From assembly GCF_013407955.1 (NCBI RefSeq), contig NZ_JACCBU010000001.1:5952001-6016000 (forward strand): a stretch of DNA of 64,000 nt, in the 5' to 3' direction. The translations under genes and the position numbers were made by a program. Source of the stretch: Microlunatus parietis (GTDB lineage Bacteria; Actinomycetota; Actinomycetes; Propionibacteriales; Propionibacteriaceae). This document shows, piece by piece, positions 36,917-45,998 of the stretch; the first letter of the stretch is position 1, and every line of letters begins with the position of its first letter. The notes beneath the pieces were generated by a model that was given only the letters and a program-made list of their open reading frames with translations, was not told where the DNA came from and did not search any database.

Positions 36917-38047
36917 CGGAGCATTGCGTACGCAGACGACGCGGCCGGCCCGGCTGATCCGGAAGTCGTCGACCAGCGAACCGTCGGCGTCCATGGCCTG
37001 GGCGCGGATCCCGGGCGGGGCGGGTTCAAGATCACGGACCCGGAGCTCGGGCAGGTAGCGGCGGGCGGCGCGGGCGAACAGGCGGCGGCTGGACGAGCCG
37101 GCCAGTTCACGGATGCCGGTCGCCCAGTTGCGGCGGGCGAAGCGGCGGAAGCCGGCCCAGCGGAGCAGAGCCAGAAGTTGATCACCGGCCACGTCGCGGC
37201 GCCGGTAGCCCTCCCGGGCCAAGGCGAGGACCGCGTTCGGCCCGACCAGGACCCGGCCGTCGACCCGGCGGGTCAGATGCACGCCCAGGAACGGATAGCG
37301 CGGGTCGGGCACGGGATAGATCAGGCCGTTGACCAGGCCCGCGCGATCGGCCCGCAGGGCAGCGAACTCACCGCGGAACGGCACGATCACCGGATACTCC
37401 TGATCACCGGCGAGCCGGGCCAGCCGATCGGCCTGCAGGCCGGCACAGTTGATCACCCGGTGGTAGCCACCGAGTTCCTCGCCGCCGAAGACCCGGACCT
37501 CGTCACCCGCCTCGGTGAAGGCGGTCACGGCGACGCCGGTCCGCAGTTCGCCGCCGGCGTCGGTCACATCGCCGAGCAGGGCCCGGGTGATCGCGCCGTA
37601 GTCGGTGATCGCTGTACTGGGGGAGTGCAGACCGGCGATGCCAGCGGCGTGCGGTTCCAGCTCCCGCAGCCCATCGGCGTCGACCAGCCGCACCCCGGGC
37701 ACCCCGTTGGCCCGGGCCCGCTCGAAGATCGCCGCCATCCGTTCCCGATCTTGGTCGGTCAGCGCGACAAGCACCTTCCCGACCTCCTGGTACGGCAGCC
37801 CGTGATCATCGCAGAACGCCCGCAGCAGGGCGATCCCCGAGCGGACCAGCCGCGCCTTCGCCGAGCCGGGCAGATAGTAGAGCCCGGCATGGACGACACC
37901 GCTGTTCCGCCCGGTCTGGTGCAGGGCCGGCTCGGCCTCCTTCTCGATCACGGTGACCCGGGTCGCCGGATCGCGCAGCAGCAACTCCCGTGCCACGGCC
38001 GCGCCGATGATGCCGGCGCCGATCACGGCCACCCTCTTGCCCACCAT
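36854..38047 (-). CDS. lhgO: L-2-hydroxyglutarate oxidase-like FAD protein
   Basis: A 397-aa FAD-dependent oxidoreductase of the DAO/LhgO family, which oxidises L-2-hydroxyglutarate to 2-oxoglutarate and feeds electrons to the membrane. The FAD loop GAGIIGAAVARELL is at residues 9-22, followed by the LhgO-type stretch HQTGRNSGVVHAGLYY. The start is ATG 38047, where homology begins; the frame extends 43 codons further upstream without conserved sequence. It lies upstream of a convergent SRPBCC gene, overlapping its end. Confidence 0.85.
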   Translation of the reverse strand: MVGKRVAVIGAGIIGAAVARELLLRDPATRVTVIEKEAEPALHQTGRNSGVVHAGLYYLPGSAKARLVRSGIALLRAFCDDHGLPYQEVGKVLVALTDQDRERMAAIFERARANGVPGVRLVDADGLRELEPHAAGIAGLHSPSTAITDYGAITRALLGDVTDAGGELRTGVAVTAFTEAGDEVRVFGGEELGGYHRVINCAGLQADRLARLAGDQEYPVIVPFRGEFAALRADRAGLVNGLIYPVPDPRYPFLGVHLTRRVDGRVLVGPNAVLALAREGYRRRDVAGDQLLALLRWAGFRRFARRNWATGIRELAGSSSRRLFARAARRYLPELRVRDLEPAPPGIRAQAMDADGSLVDDFRISRAGRVVCVRNAPSPAATASLAIAREIVDVALG

Positions 38048-38090
38048 GCCACCCAGTCTGGCGTACGAACGCCTGGCGTACGGGAGCGGA

Positions 38091-38898
38091 CTACCAGGCG
38101 GTCCAGCCGCCATCGACCACCAGCTGGGTCCCGGTGACGAAACCCGCCGACGGCGAGGCGAGAAAGACCACCGCACCGGCGATCTCGGGCGCCCGGCCCA
38201 CTCGGCCGAGGGCGGTGCGCCGGCTCAGCCGTTCGAGGAACTCCCCGTGCGCGCCCTGCCCGGAGGGATTGGGGAACGGGCCGGGCACCACGGCGTTCAC
38301 GGTGATCCCGTCGGGACCGAACCGGACCGCCTGGAACCGGACCAACTGGGCGATACCGGCCTTGGCCATGCCGTAATCGACCGGATTGATCGGCAGCCCG
38401 TCCGGATAGTTGGCCGGGTCCGGGCTGACCGTCCCGTACATGGAACCGAAGAGGATGATCCGGCCGCCGCGACCCGCGCCGCGCTCCCGCATCACCCGGG
38501 CCGCCGCCCGGCTCAGTACCAGCGAGCCGGTCAGGCTGACCCGGTAGCCCGCCTCGAGGTCGTCGGCGCCGATCTCGTCGTAGCCCTTGCCGCTGTGGAA
38601 GGCGGCCAGGTTGACCACGATGTCGAGTCGATCATGCTCCCGGCCGATCGCGGCGGCCTGCGCGTCCACGGCGGCGACGTCACCGATGTCCAAGCCGCGC
38701 CCGGAAACCCGGAGTCCCTCGCCGGCCAACGTCGCTGCGAGGGGCCTCGGCCCGGTCCGGCGCGGCGTCGGCGATGATCACCTGCGCGCCGTGCTCGGCC
38801 AGCGCCCGGGACACCTCGCTGCCCAGCAGTCCGGCACCGCCGACCACCCAGGCCACCTGCCCGGACAGGTCGAACCGGTGTTGTCGGGGTTCGGTCAT
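38091..38898 (-). pseudogene. short-chain dehydrogenase/reductase, frameshifted
   Basis: Two frames together give one full SDR of about 268 aa. The N-terminal part (from ATG 38898, with GGAAAGG 6 nt upstream) has the nucleotide loop GGAGLLGSE; the second frame carries the active-site SMYGTVS and YGMAKAG (Tyr/Lys) motifs and ends FVTGTQLVVDGGWTAW. The frames meet at a GGGG run (38741-38744); removing one G restores ADAAPDRAEALAATLAGEG. So there is a one-base insertion or a sequence error. It follows the aldo-keto reductase by 2 nt, as in a two-gene operon. Confidence 0.75.
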
Positions 38899-38900
38899 GA

Positions 38901-39818
38901 TCATCCTTTCCAGCGGGACGGGTCGACGAGGTCGAGCGGGCCGGCCGGAAGCTCGGACCGCACCCAGTCGAGCTCGGCCAGGGTGAGTGGCGGCCGCGCG
39001 ACCAGCCGCGCCGTGTCGGTGATCTGCGCGGCCGACCGGGCGCCGACCACGACCGCGCCGACCCAGGGATGGCCGAGCACATAGCCCAGGGCAAGATCAC
39101 GAAGGCTCTCCCGGCCGAGGGCCCTGCGGATCCGGTCCAGCCGGTCGGCGAGCTCGGTGGCGTCCGCGGGGTGGGGTCCGGGCCAGGACCGGGCCAGCGG
39201 ATCGACGAGAATTCCCTGCAGGTACGTCGATCTGGCCGCGATCACCACCTTCGGCCGGGACCGGATCGCGGCCACGACGGGCGGCTCGCACCAGCGCCGG
39301 TCGAGCAGGTTGTAAGGAACCTGGACGTGACCGAGGCCGGGCAGCTGGAGCGCCGCGAGAAGCTCGTCCAGAGAGCCGACCGAGACGCCCCACTCAATGA
39401 TCACGCCGTCGGCGCGGAGGCTGTCGAGGATGGTGACGGACCGCCCGGCGCCGGCCCGCAGGTCCCGGGCCCGGTGCAGCAACACCGTGTCCACGGAGTC
39501 GACCCGCAGCGCCGCGAAGGACGCCGCAAGGCTCTCCCGGACCGCGCGCTCAACGGCGGCGGGATCGGAATCCGCGTCGAACTCCGGCAGCGGCCTGATC
39601 TTGGTGATCAACGCTGGTCCGGGCCTACCGTCGCGGGCTCGACCGATCACCGCTTCGCTGTCGCCGTAGGCCCGCGCGGTGTCGATCCCGCGGGCGTTGA
39701 CTGCCACCACCGCGTCGTACCAGGCGTCGGCCTCGTGCTCCGACGGCGGCTCCCGTCGCGGTCCGCGTCCGTACGCCTGACCCAGCTGGGCGGCGCCGAT
39801 GACCAACCGATCCGACAC
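38901..39818 (-). CDS. aldo/keto reductase
   Basis: NADPH-dependent TIM-barrel oxidoreductase (305 aa). The catalytic tetrad is visible: Asp and Tyr in GIDTARAYGDSE, Lys in LITKIRP and His in VLLHRARD. The C-terminal GARSAAQI stretch is a typical cofactor-binding region. It starts at GTG 39818. It is first in a unit with the SDR gene and probably reduces or oxidises a sugar-derived aldehyde; the L-fucose dehydrogenase group is one possibility. Confidence 0.87.
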   Translation of the reverse strand: MSDRLVIGAAQLGQAYGRGPRREPPSEHEADAWYDAVVAVNARGIDTARAYGDSEAVIGRARDGRPGPALITKIRPLPEFDADSDPAAVERAVRESLAASFAALRVDSVDTVLLHRARDLRAGAGRSVTILDSLRADGVIIEWGVSVGSLDELLAALQLPGLGHVQVPYNLLDRRWCEPPVVAAIRSRPKVVIAARSTYLQGILVDPLARSWPGPHPADATELADRLDRIRRALGRESLRDLALGYVLGHPWVGAVVVGARSAAQITDTARLVARPPLTLAELDWVRSELPAGPLDLVDPSRWKG

Positions 39819-39978
39819 CCGATGAACTTAGTACAGTGTCGCGCCCAAGTCTGCACGCCTGGCGGCGCCCGGGCACGCGCCTCGCGGCGCGCGAGTCGCT
39901 CGCGTTACGGCCCGGTAGCCCTAGGGATCGCATCTTTCCATGTCAACGACTGGTCAAGCTGCTTTATACATTGATACC

Positions 39979-40001
39979 GTAGTTGCGTTCTATGAAACTA
40001 C
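39979..40001. promoter_or_regulatory. inverted repeat upstream of the GH20-like gene
   Basis: GTAGTT and AACTAC arms separated by 11 nt lie in an AT-rich stretch 28-51 nt before the ATG at 40030. They are a candidate operator for the adjacent SorC-type regulator. A CGCGAG-TCG-CTCGCG hairpin (39890-39904) lies further upstream. Confidence 0.4.
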
Positions 40002-40029
40002 CGCCCGCTCTGGGCGAAGGAGTTCTGAG

Positions 40030-40971
40030 ATGCCCGAACCACTGATCTGGGCCAATCTGCTGCACCTCAGTTACAACATGTGGCTGGACACCCCGGGGGA
40101 CTCGCCGGTGTCGTACTCGCCGGACCTGCGTTGCGACGACGAGCTCTGGGTCGAGCTCACCCAGCGGATGGCGGACGCCGGGTTCACCATGATCGTCATC
40201 GATCTCGGCGACGGCGTCCAGTACGCCTCGCACCGGGAGATCGCGGTCCGGGGTGCCTGGAGCCTCGGCCGGCTGGCCGAGGAACTGGGCCGGCTCCGCG
40301 AACTCGGGCTGGAGCCGATCCCGAAGCTCAACTTCAGCGCCTGCCACGACGCCTGGCTCGGCGAGTACTCCAAGATGGTGTCGACCAAGCTCTACTACGA
40401 AGTGTGCGCCGACCTGATCGACGAGGTGGCGCAGTTGTTCGACCGGCCGCGGTTCTTCCACATCGGCATGGACGAGGAGGCCGCGAGCTATCAGCGCAAC
40501 ATGGAGCTGGCGATCATGCGCCAGCACGATCTCTGGTGGCGCGACCTGCTCCGCTTCGCCGACGCGGTGGACCGGAACGGTTCCCGGCCGTGGATCTGGT
40601 CCGATCACGCCTGGCGCCACCCGGAGCCGTACTACGAGAAGATGCCGACGTCGATCGTGCAGAGCAACTGGTACTACAGCGCCCCGTTCGCCTCGGACGA
40701 GTCCGGGCGGCCCCGGGAGGTCGAGGGCGATGATCGCTATCTGACGTACCTGGACCTCGATGATCATGGCTACGAGCAGATCCCGACCGGCAGCAACTGG
40801 ACCGTGCCGGAGAACTTCGGGCGGACCGTGGAGTTCTGCACCGAACGGCTGGATCCCTCACGCCTGTTGGGATTCCTGCAGACGCCCTGGCACCCCACGC
40901 TGCCCGCGTTCCGTGATCATCAGCTGGAGGCGATCGACGTCGCCGCCAAGACGATCAAGAACGTCTCCTAG
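40030..40971 (+). CDS. GH20-like TIM-barrel protein
   Basis: A 313-aa protein without a signal peptide. The motif HIGMDEEAA resembles the HxGGDE catalytic stretch of GH20 beta-hexosaminidases, where Asp-Glu carry out substrate-assisted catalysis; PIWS-like aromatic strands (RPWIWSDHAW, QSNWYYS) follow. It is shorter than secreted GH20 enzymes and lacks their accessory domains. The ATG has GAAGGAG 9 nt upstream. It ends convergently with, and 4 nt into, the SorC-type gene. The substrate is unknown and the family call is by motif only. Confidence 0.65.
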   Translation: MPEPLIWANLLHLSYNMWLDTPGDSPVSYSPDLRCDDELWVELTQRMADAGFTMIVIDLGDGVQYASHREIAVRGAWSLGRLAEELGRLRELGLEPIPKLNFSACHDAWLGEYSKMVSTKLYYEVCADLIDEVAQLFDRPRFFHIGMDEEAASYQRNMELAIMRQHDLWWRDLLRFADAVDRNGSRPWIWSDHAWRHPEPYYEKMPTSIVQSNWYYSAPFASDESGRPREVEGDDRYLTYLDLDDHGYEQIPTGSNWTVPENFGRTVEFCTERLDPSRLLGFLQTPWHPTLPAFRDHQLEAIDVAAKTIKNVS

Positions 40972-41954
40972 GGTTGGGCGTCGACCAGGCGGCGCGCGGT
41001 GAAGTGGTCGGTGACCAGCACGTTGATCCAGCCACCGGCCGCGGCGGCGCGGATCGCGTCCACCTTGCCCGGGCCGCCGGCGACCCCGATCCGGCGCGGC
41101 ACGGCGCGCAGTTCGTCCGGTCCGATGCCGAGCACCCGGTCGGTGAGCCTGGCGTCGACCAGGTCACCGGCGGCGTCGAAGAAGTTCAGGCAGACGTCGC
41201 CGACGGCGCCGAGCTTGATCAGCCGATCAAGATCACGTTGCGGCAGCGCGGTGCCCCAGGAGGCCCGCAGCGGGGAAGGTTTGGCCGAGCCGATACCGAC
41301 CAGCACCATGGTCAGGCCGCTCCAGGCGGCCACCGCCTCGGCGATGTACGGGTCCAGCAGCAGGCCGTCCCGGACCGCCTTGCTGGCCACGACTCCCGGT
41401 GCCGGCAGATAGACCGGTTCGCCGCCGGTGAGCTGGGACAGCCGGTCAGTCAGCCGGGTCGCCCGGACCTGCATGGCCGGGTTGCCGACCGCACCGAGGG
41501 TCTGCACGACGACCTCGGCACCGCCGGTGGTCACCGGCCCGAGCGCGTCGACCATCGCGAACAGGGACGCCGACCGGGACGTGATGCCGATCCGCTCACC
41601 GCTGCGCAGGGTGCCCTCGAGATAGCTCGCGGCGGCCGCGCCGAGCGACGACAAGACGCCGGCCTCGCTGTCCGAGGCCGCCTCGGCGACCACGACATCG
41701 CGCAGGTCGAACGTGGTCCGCAGCCCCTGCTCCAACTCGGGGTAGAGCCCCGGCGGGGAGGCGACCACGGTACGGACGATGCCGAGCCGGGCCGCCTCCT
41801 TGAGCATCCGGGACACCCGCGACTGGGTCATGTTCAGCCGCTCGGCGATCTCCGGCTGCAGCAGACCTTCCTCGTGGTACATCCGGGCCGTCTTGACCAC
41901 CAGCGACAGCCGGCCGAACGCGACCGGCGGCGCCGTGGCCGCCGACGAACTCAT
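40968..41954 (-). CDS. SorC/DeoR-type sugar-binding transcriptional regulator
   Basis: A 328-aa regulator. An N-terminal HTH (LLQPEIAERLNMTQSRVSRMLKEA, near residues 31-54) is followed by the SorC-type phosphosugar-binding domain (residues about 65-325; GITSRSA and GIGSAKPSP are typical). The start is ATG 41954, with GAAGGGA upstream. It is last in the unit containing the racemase, GH127, kinase and RuBisCO-like genes, so it probably controls that operon in response to a phosphorylated intermediate. Confidence 0.87.
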   Translation of the reverse strand: MSSSAATAPPVAFGRLSLVVKTARMYHEEGLLQPEIAERLNMTQSRVSRMLKEAARLGIVRTVVASPPGLYPELEQGLRTTFDLRDVVVAEAASDSEAGVLSSLGAAAASYLEGTLRSGERIGITSRSASLFAMVDALGPVTTGGAEVVVQTLGAVGNPAMQVRATRLTDRLSQLTGGEPVYLPAPGVVASKAVRDGLLLDPYIAEAVAAWSGLTMVLVGIGSAKPSPLRASWGTALPQRDLDRLIKLGAVGDVCLNFFDAAGDLVDARLTDRVLGIGPDELRAVPRRIGVAGGPGKVDAIRAAAAGGWINVLVTDHFTARRLVDAQP

Positions 41955-42027
41955 CGCCGTCCCTTCGTCCGCTGAGTTCCCGCGCATGCCGGTACGGTAA
42001 CAGCGCCGGGCCTGACCGCAGGGGTAT

Positions 42028-42693
42028 TCACGGCGTCGCCCGGTCGAGAGTTCCGACGACCTCGGCCGCCCGCCGCACGCCCAGCTCGGGGCTGGTCAGC
42101 ACCTCGACACCGACCTGGACGGCCGCGGCGGCGCCGGCCATCGACGCCTGGGCGAGCACGATCACGTCGTGCTCCTCGGCCAGTTCGATGATCGCCGCCC
42201 CGACCAGCCGGTCGTGCCCGGCCTGGTCGCCGGAACTGACCGCCTGGAACGCACGGTCGACGACCCGTTCGGCCAGCTCCACCGGCCGCCCGGCCAGCTC
42301 GGCCCGCTCCCGCAGCAGCGCCGCGGTCGGGCGCAGCGTGGTCGGCAGGGTGGCGATCACGGCGATCCGGCTGCCGACGGCCACGGCCCGGTCGGCCATC
42401 GCCTCGTCGATCCGGAGCACCGGCACGCCGAGCCGCTGCTGCAGCTCAGTCGCGTAGCCCGAGATGGAGGAACAGGAGAAGATCACCGCGCTGGAGCCGG
42501 CATCGACCGCCGCCCGGCCCAGCGCCTGCAACCGGTCCGCGACGTGGGTTGCGGCGGCGTCCCGGCCGAGGTCGGCGACGATCTTGTCGTCCAGCAGATG
42601 CTGCACCTCGACGTCCGGCAGGTGCGTCCGGGCCAGCGCGGCGAACGTCGGGATGACGACGGCGCCGGTGTGGATGAAGGCGATGCGGGTCAT
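42028..42693 (-). CDS. aspartate/glutamate racemase family protein
   Basis: A 221-aa member of the Asp/Glu/hydantoin racemase fold. The first catalytic cysteine is kept (IFSCSSISG), but the second Cys site reads LAQASMAG, lacking Cys. One-base racemisation is therefore doubtful; an isomerase or decarboxylase-type activity is possible. The start is ATG 42693, preceded by TGGAG and a GATC touching the codon. It lies 21 nt after the GH127 gene in the operon of the RuBisCO-like protein. Confidence 0.8.
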   Translation of the reverse strand: MTRIAFIHTGAVVIPTFAALARTHLPDVEVQHLLDDKIVADLGRDAAATHVADRLQALGRAAVDAGSSAVIFSCSSISGYATELQQRLGVPVLRIDEAMADRAVAVGSRIAVIATLPTTLRPTAALLRERAELAGRPVELAERVVDRAFQAVSSGDQAGHDRLVGAAIIELAEEHDVIVLAQASMAGAAAAVQVGVEVLTSPELGVRRAAEVVGTLDRATP

Positions 42694-42714
42694 GATCAAC
42701 TCCAGGCTCGGGGA

Positions 42715-44703
42715 CTACCAGGACAGCGCGTTCCAGACCGACATCTCGCCCGGACCCCGGTTGCCCCAGAGTCCGTACGGGACCAGTCGGACCGGCAGCG
42801 GTTCCGGCTCGGCCGGCACCAGCTCCCCGTACAGGGAACCGGACGGCACCTGGTCGGGCCGGCGCAGCGCCGTCGCGGTGAGCAGCACGTGGCCGGCGAA
42901 GATCCCGGTCCCGGGCTGTTCGGTCCACGCGACGGTACGCGGCAGCAGCACCGCCTCGATGCCCACCTGCGGCGGCAGGTCGGCGCTCTCCAGGCAGTAG
43001 ACGACCGGCCCGCGGACCACCGCGACCTGGCCGGCGGCCTCCTCGACGAAGTGGTGGGCGGTGATCATCCGGGGTCGCAGTGGAATCCGTACGGTGATCG
43101 TCGCGGCGTCCCACTCGCGGTTGATCACCGCATAGCCGTTCTCGACCGCTTCGATCATGGTGCCGTCGACCTCGACGGTCGTGCCGGGTGCCCAGCCGGG
43201 GAGCCGGAGCCGGATCGTGCCGCGGACCGGCCGCTCGGCAGTGACGGTGATCGTCACCGTGCCGTCGGCCGGGTAGGCGGTCTGCTGGCGCAGGGTGACC
43301 GGCACCCCGCCCAGCGCCGCCGTGGCGTGGCCGGTCAGATACTGGTGCACCCAGATCCCGTTGTCCGCTTGGGAATACAGGTAGTAGGGCAGCTCGGCGA
43401 TGAACCGGGCGATGTTCGGCGGGCAGCAGAAGCAGTGGTTCATGTACTCCTGCCGGCCCCGGTGGTCGGACGGCGGGACCGCGGTGCCGCCGGGGTCGCC
43501 GGCCCGCCGCAGTGGGTACGGCAGCCCGCGCACCTGACGTAGCGGGTTCGTGTAGAAGTAGCTCTTCCCGTCGGCGCCGATCATGGCCGGCAGCGCGTTG
43601 TAGATCACCCGCTCGATCTCGTCGGCGAAGCGGGCCTCGCCCGTCAGCAGCAGCATCCGCCAGGCCAGCATCAGGTAGCCGAGCGAGGCGCAGGATTCGT
43701 TGTAGGCGGTGGTTTGCGGCAGCTGGTACGGACGCCCGTAGGCCTGATGCGTCTTGGTGATCATGGAATAGTCCTGGCCGGCGTCCGGCGAGGCGCCGTC
43801 GTAGAGCGCGCCGCAGCCGCCGGTCAGGTACAACTTGCTGGAGACCAGGTCGTCCCAGATCGCGTTCAGCGCGGTGATCAACTCCGGGTCGCCGGTCTCC
43901 AGCGCCACGTCGGCCATCCCGGCGTAGAGGTAGTTGGCGCGGACCGCGTGGCCGACGGCCTTGCGCTGCTCCCGTACCGAAAGGACGTCCTGGTTGTCGT
44001 CGCCGCCGGCCGTGCCCTTGCCGCCGTGCAGGTCGAGCAGCCGCTCCGCCAACGCCAGATATTGATCATCGCCGGTGGTCCGGTAGAGCTCGATCACGCC
44101 CATATAGTGCGACGGGCAGGTGTTGCAGCGGGCGATCGCCGCCGGATCCTCGTCGCAGGTCCGCCGCAGGTAGCCGGCGACCTTGATCGCCAACCGGAGG
44201 TAGTCGTCGCGGCCGGTGACCCGGTGGTGGATACAGGCCAAGTTGATCAAGTGGCCGAAGTTGTACGTCTCGAAGTCCATCGTCTCGGCCAGCGGCCGCA
44301 CGGCCGGGTCGGTTCGCCGGGCGGCCGTGGTCTTGGTGTGCTGGTAGCCGTCGGGCTGCTGCGCGGCGGCGATCGCGGCCGCGCCGAGGTCGAGCCACTT
44401 CTCCAGCCGCGGGTCGCCGGTCTCGGCCAGGATCGTGGCGGCCGCCTCCAGCCACTTGTAGAAGTCGCCGTCCATGAACGGCGGGCCCTGCCGGTCACCG
44501 TCGGCCGCACCGGCGGCGATCAGGAAGTTCTGGTACGCATGGGAGATCGCCGGGTCGAACATGATCGAACCCATGGTCGGGATGGTGATCTCGATCGCGC
44601 GGGCGCGCAGCCGGGCCAGCGGCGAGTCGCCGCCGATGGAGCAGGCCGCGGGCGGCAGTGAGGTCATCAGCGCGTGCCGGCTCGCGGAGGTGTCGGTCAA
44701 CAT
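42715..44703 (-). CDS. glycoside hydrolase family 127 (beta-L-arabinofuranosidase-like)
   Basis: A 662-aa intracellular enzyme. The zinc-thiolate site typical of GH127 is present: Cys424, Cys426 and Cys427 in HCFCCPPN, and NESCASLGY supplies the Glu and further Cys. An alpha/alpha barrel is followed by a beta-sandwich near residues 480-640. The family releases beta-L-arabinofuranose; some members act on other furanosides. The start ATG overlaps the upstream kinase stop by 7 nt, so it belongs to that operon. It may supply the sugar processed by the kinase and RuBisCO-like protein. Confidence 0.88.
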   Translation of the reverse strand: MLTDTSASRHALMTSLPPAACSIGGDSPLARLRARAIEITIPTMGSIMFDPAISHAYQNFLIAAGAADGDRQGPPFMDGDFYKWLEAAATILAETGDPRLEKWLDLGAAAIAAAQQPDGYQHTKTTAARRTDPAVRPLAETMDFETYNFGHLINLACIHHRVTGRDDYLRLAIKVAGYLRRTCDEDPAAIARCNTCPSHYMGVIELYRTTGDDQYLALAERLLDLHGGKGTAGGDDNQDVLSVREQRKAVGHAVRANYLYAGMADVALETGDPELITALNAIWDDLVSSKLYLTGGCGALYDGASPDAGQDYSMITKTHQAYGRPYQLPQTTAYNESCASLGYLMLAWRMLLLTGEARFADEIERVIYNALPAMIGADGKSYFYTNPLRQVRGLPYPLRRAGDPGGTAVPPSDHRGRQEYMNHCFCCPPNIARFIAELPYYLYSQADNGIWVHQYLTGHATAALGGVPVTLRQQTAYPADGTVTITVTAERPVRGTIRLRLPGWAPGTTVEVDGTMIEAVENGYAVINREWDAATITVRIPLRPRMITAHHFVEEAAGQVAVVRGPVVYCLESADLPPQVGIEAVLLPRTVAWTEQPGTGIFAGHVLLTATALRRPDQVPSGSLYGELVPAEPEPLPVRLVPYGLWGNRGPGEMSVWNALSW

Positions 44704-45976
44704 GCGGCGTGCGGCCTTCCCTGTCGTACGTCTTCGAACACGTCGGCGGTGCCCATCTGGCCGCCCTTCAAGATCACCTCGAACGAACCGGAACCGAGCG
44801 AGGCCCGGCAGAAGGCGAGATTGCCCCAGGGCTCCGCCTCGATGATCAACTCCCGGACCCCGAGCCGGCGCAGCAGGCTGCCGGAGGTGTCGCCGCCGCA
44901 GCCGAGCAGCCTGGTCTCGGGCACCGCGTCGAGGCAGGCGTGCGCGACCTCGGCCAGCCGGTCGGCGACCCTGTCAGACGCCTCGACGCGGTCCCGGGAC
45001 AGGGTGTGCACCACGACCGGAACGCCGGACCGGTGCCGCGCGACGGCCCGCTCGGCAACCCCGTCCTGGAACAGATCCAGCTCCTGCCAGCCGGCCCGTA
45101 CCGCGTTCCGGATCTGTTCGCGGGTGCGCGGCGACGCGCTGCCGCTGAGGGCCAGCGTGCGTCCGTCGCCGGGGCCACCTGGTTGGACTTCGACAGGCCC
45201 AGCCCGCGTGCCTCCGAACCCTGAGCCGCACCTCCCTCCGAACCCTGAGCCTGTCGAAGGGCCCGCCCGACGCCGAGGCTCAGCCCACCGGACCCGATCA
45301 TGAACCGCGGTCGCGCGGGGTCGGCGAGGGCGGCGCGGGCGACCAGTTCGAGGTGATCATCGGTGAGCGCGTCACAGATCACGGCCGCGTCGGCACCGGA
45401 GTTGATCAAGGTCGCCAGCCGGTCCGGGTCGGCGTACTCCGTCCACGGCACCGACCCGACCGAGAGCCAGGTCTGCCGGCCGATCAGCCGGGCCAGGTCC
45501 GCCTCGGCGATCGGCGTCACCGGATGGTGCGCCATGATCGGGTGCCGGTCCAGCCGGTGCACCCGCCGACCGTCGGAGGCGAAGTGCTGACCGAAGACGG
45601 TATAGCGGCCGAAGTCCGGCTGGGCGAAGATCATCGGCACCGGCGCCGGCGGGAACACCTGCCGGGCCAGCTCCAGCACCCGGCCCACGCTGCCCGTCTC
45701 CGGCGAGGAATCGGCCGTCGAGCAGGCCTTGTACTGCACCACGCGCGGATCGAGGTCCCGCAGCCGGACCAGCGCCGGCGCCACCTCGGTGGCCAGATCG
45801 TCGGCGGGCAGCGAGCGGGAGATCCCGGCGATACCGACCACCGCGTGATCGGCGAGCCCCGACGCCAGGTCGTCCGGCCCGGTCAGCAGGACACCGTCCA
45901 GCCCGGCGCGCCGGTACTGCAGCAGCGCGTCGATCGACCCGGTGAAGTCGTCCCCGTAGAACCCCACCTGCGTCAT
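44697..45976 (-). pseudogene. DUF1537 four-carbon acid sugar kinase, insertion plus frameshift
   Basis: The N-terminal part from ATG 45976 has the family's FYGDDFTGSIDAL motif and KACSTADSS; the C-terminal ATP-binding part lies in another frame (LGCGGDTSGSLLRRLG, LKGGQMG, ending at 44697). Two lesions lie between them: a 72-nt REP-like element (45188-45259) encoding an in-frame RQAQGSEGG-type peptide, and a one-base loss at GGGG (45171-45174), since adding one base restores NQVAPGDGRTLALSGS. These kinases phosphorylate erythronate, threonate or 3-oxo-isoapionate. It lies 22 nt after the RuBisCO-like gene, its expected partner. Confidence 0.8.
45188..45259. repeat. REP-like element inserted in the kinase gene
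   Basis: The 11-bp inverted ends CTTCGACAGGC and GCCTGTCGAAG bracket 72 nt. Inside are two direct copies of CCTCCGAACCCTGAGCC (45211-45227 and 45235-45251). Short TTCGACAGGCTCAGG-type palindromes are familiar as dispersed repeats in many genomes. The length is a multiple of three, so the insertion alone would not break the frame. No second copy was noticed in the window. Confidence 0.75.
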
Positions 45977-45998
45977 GGGCGGCACTCCGCGGGCGCCA

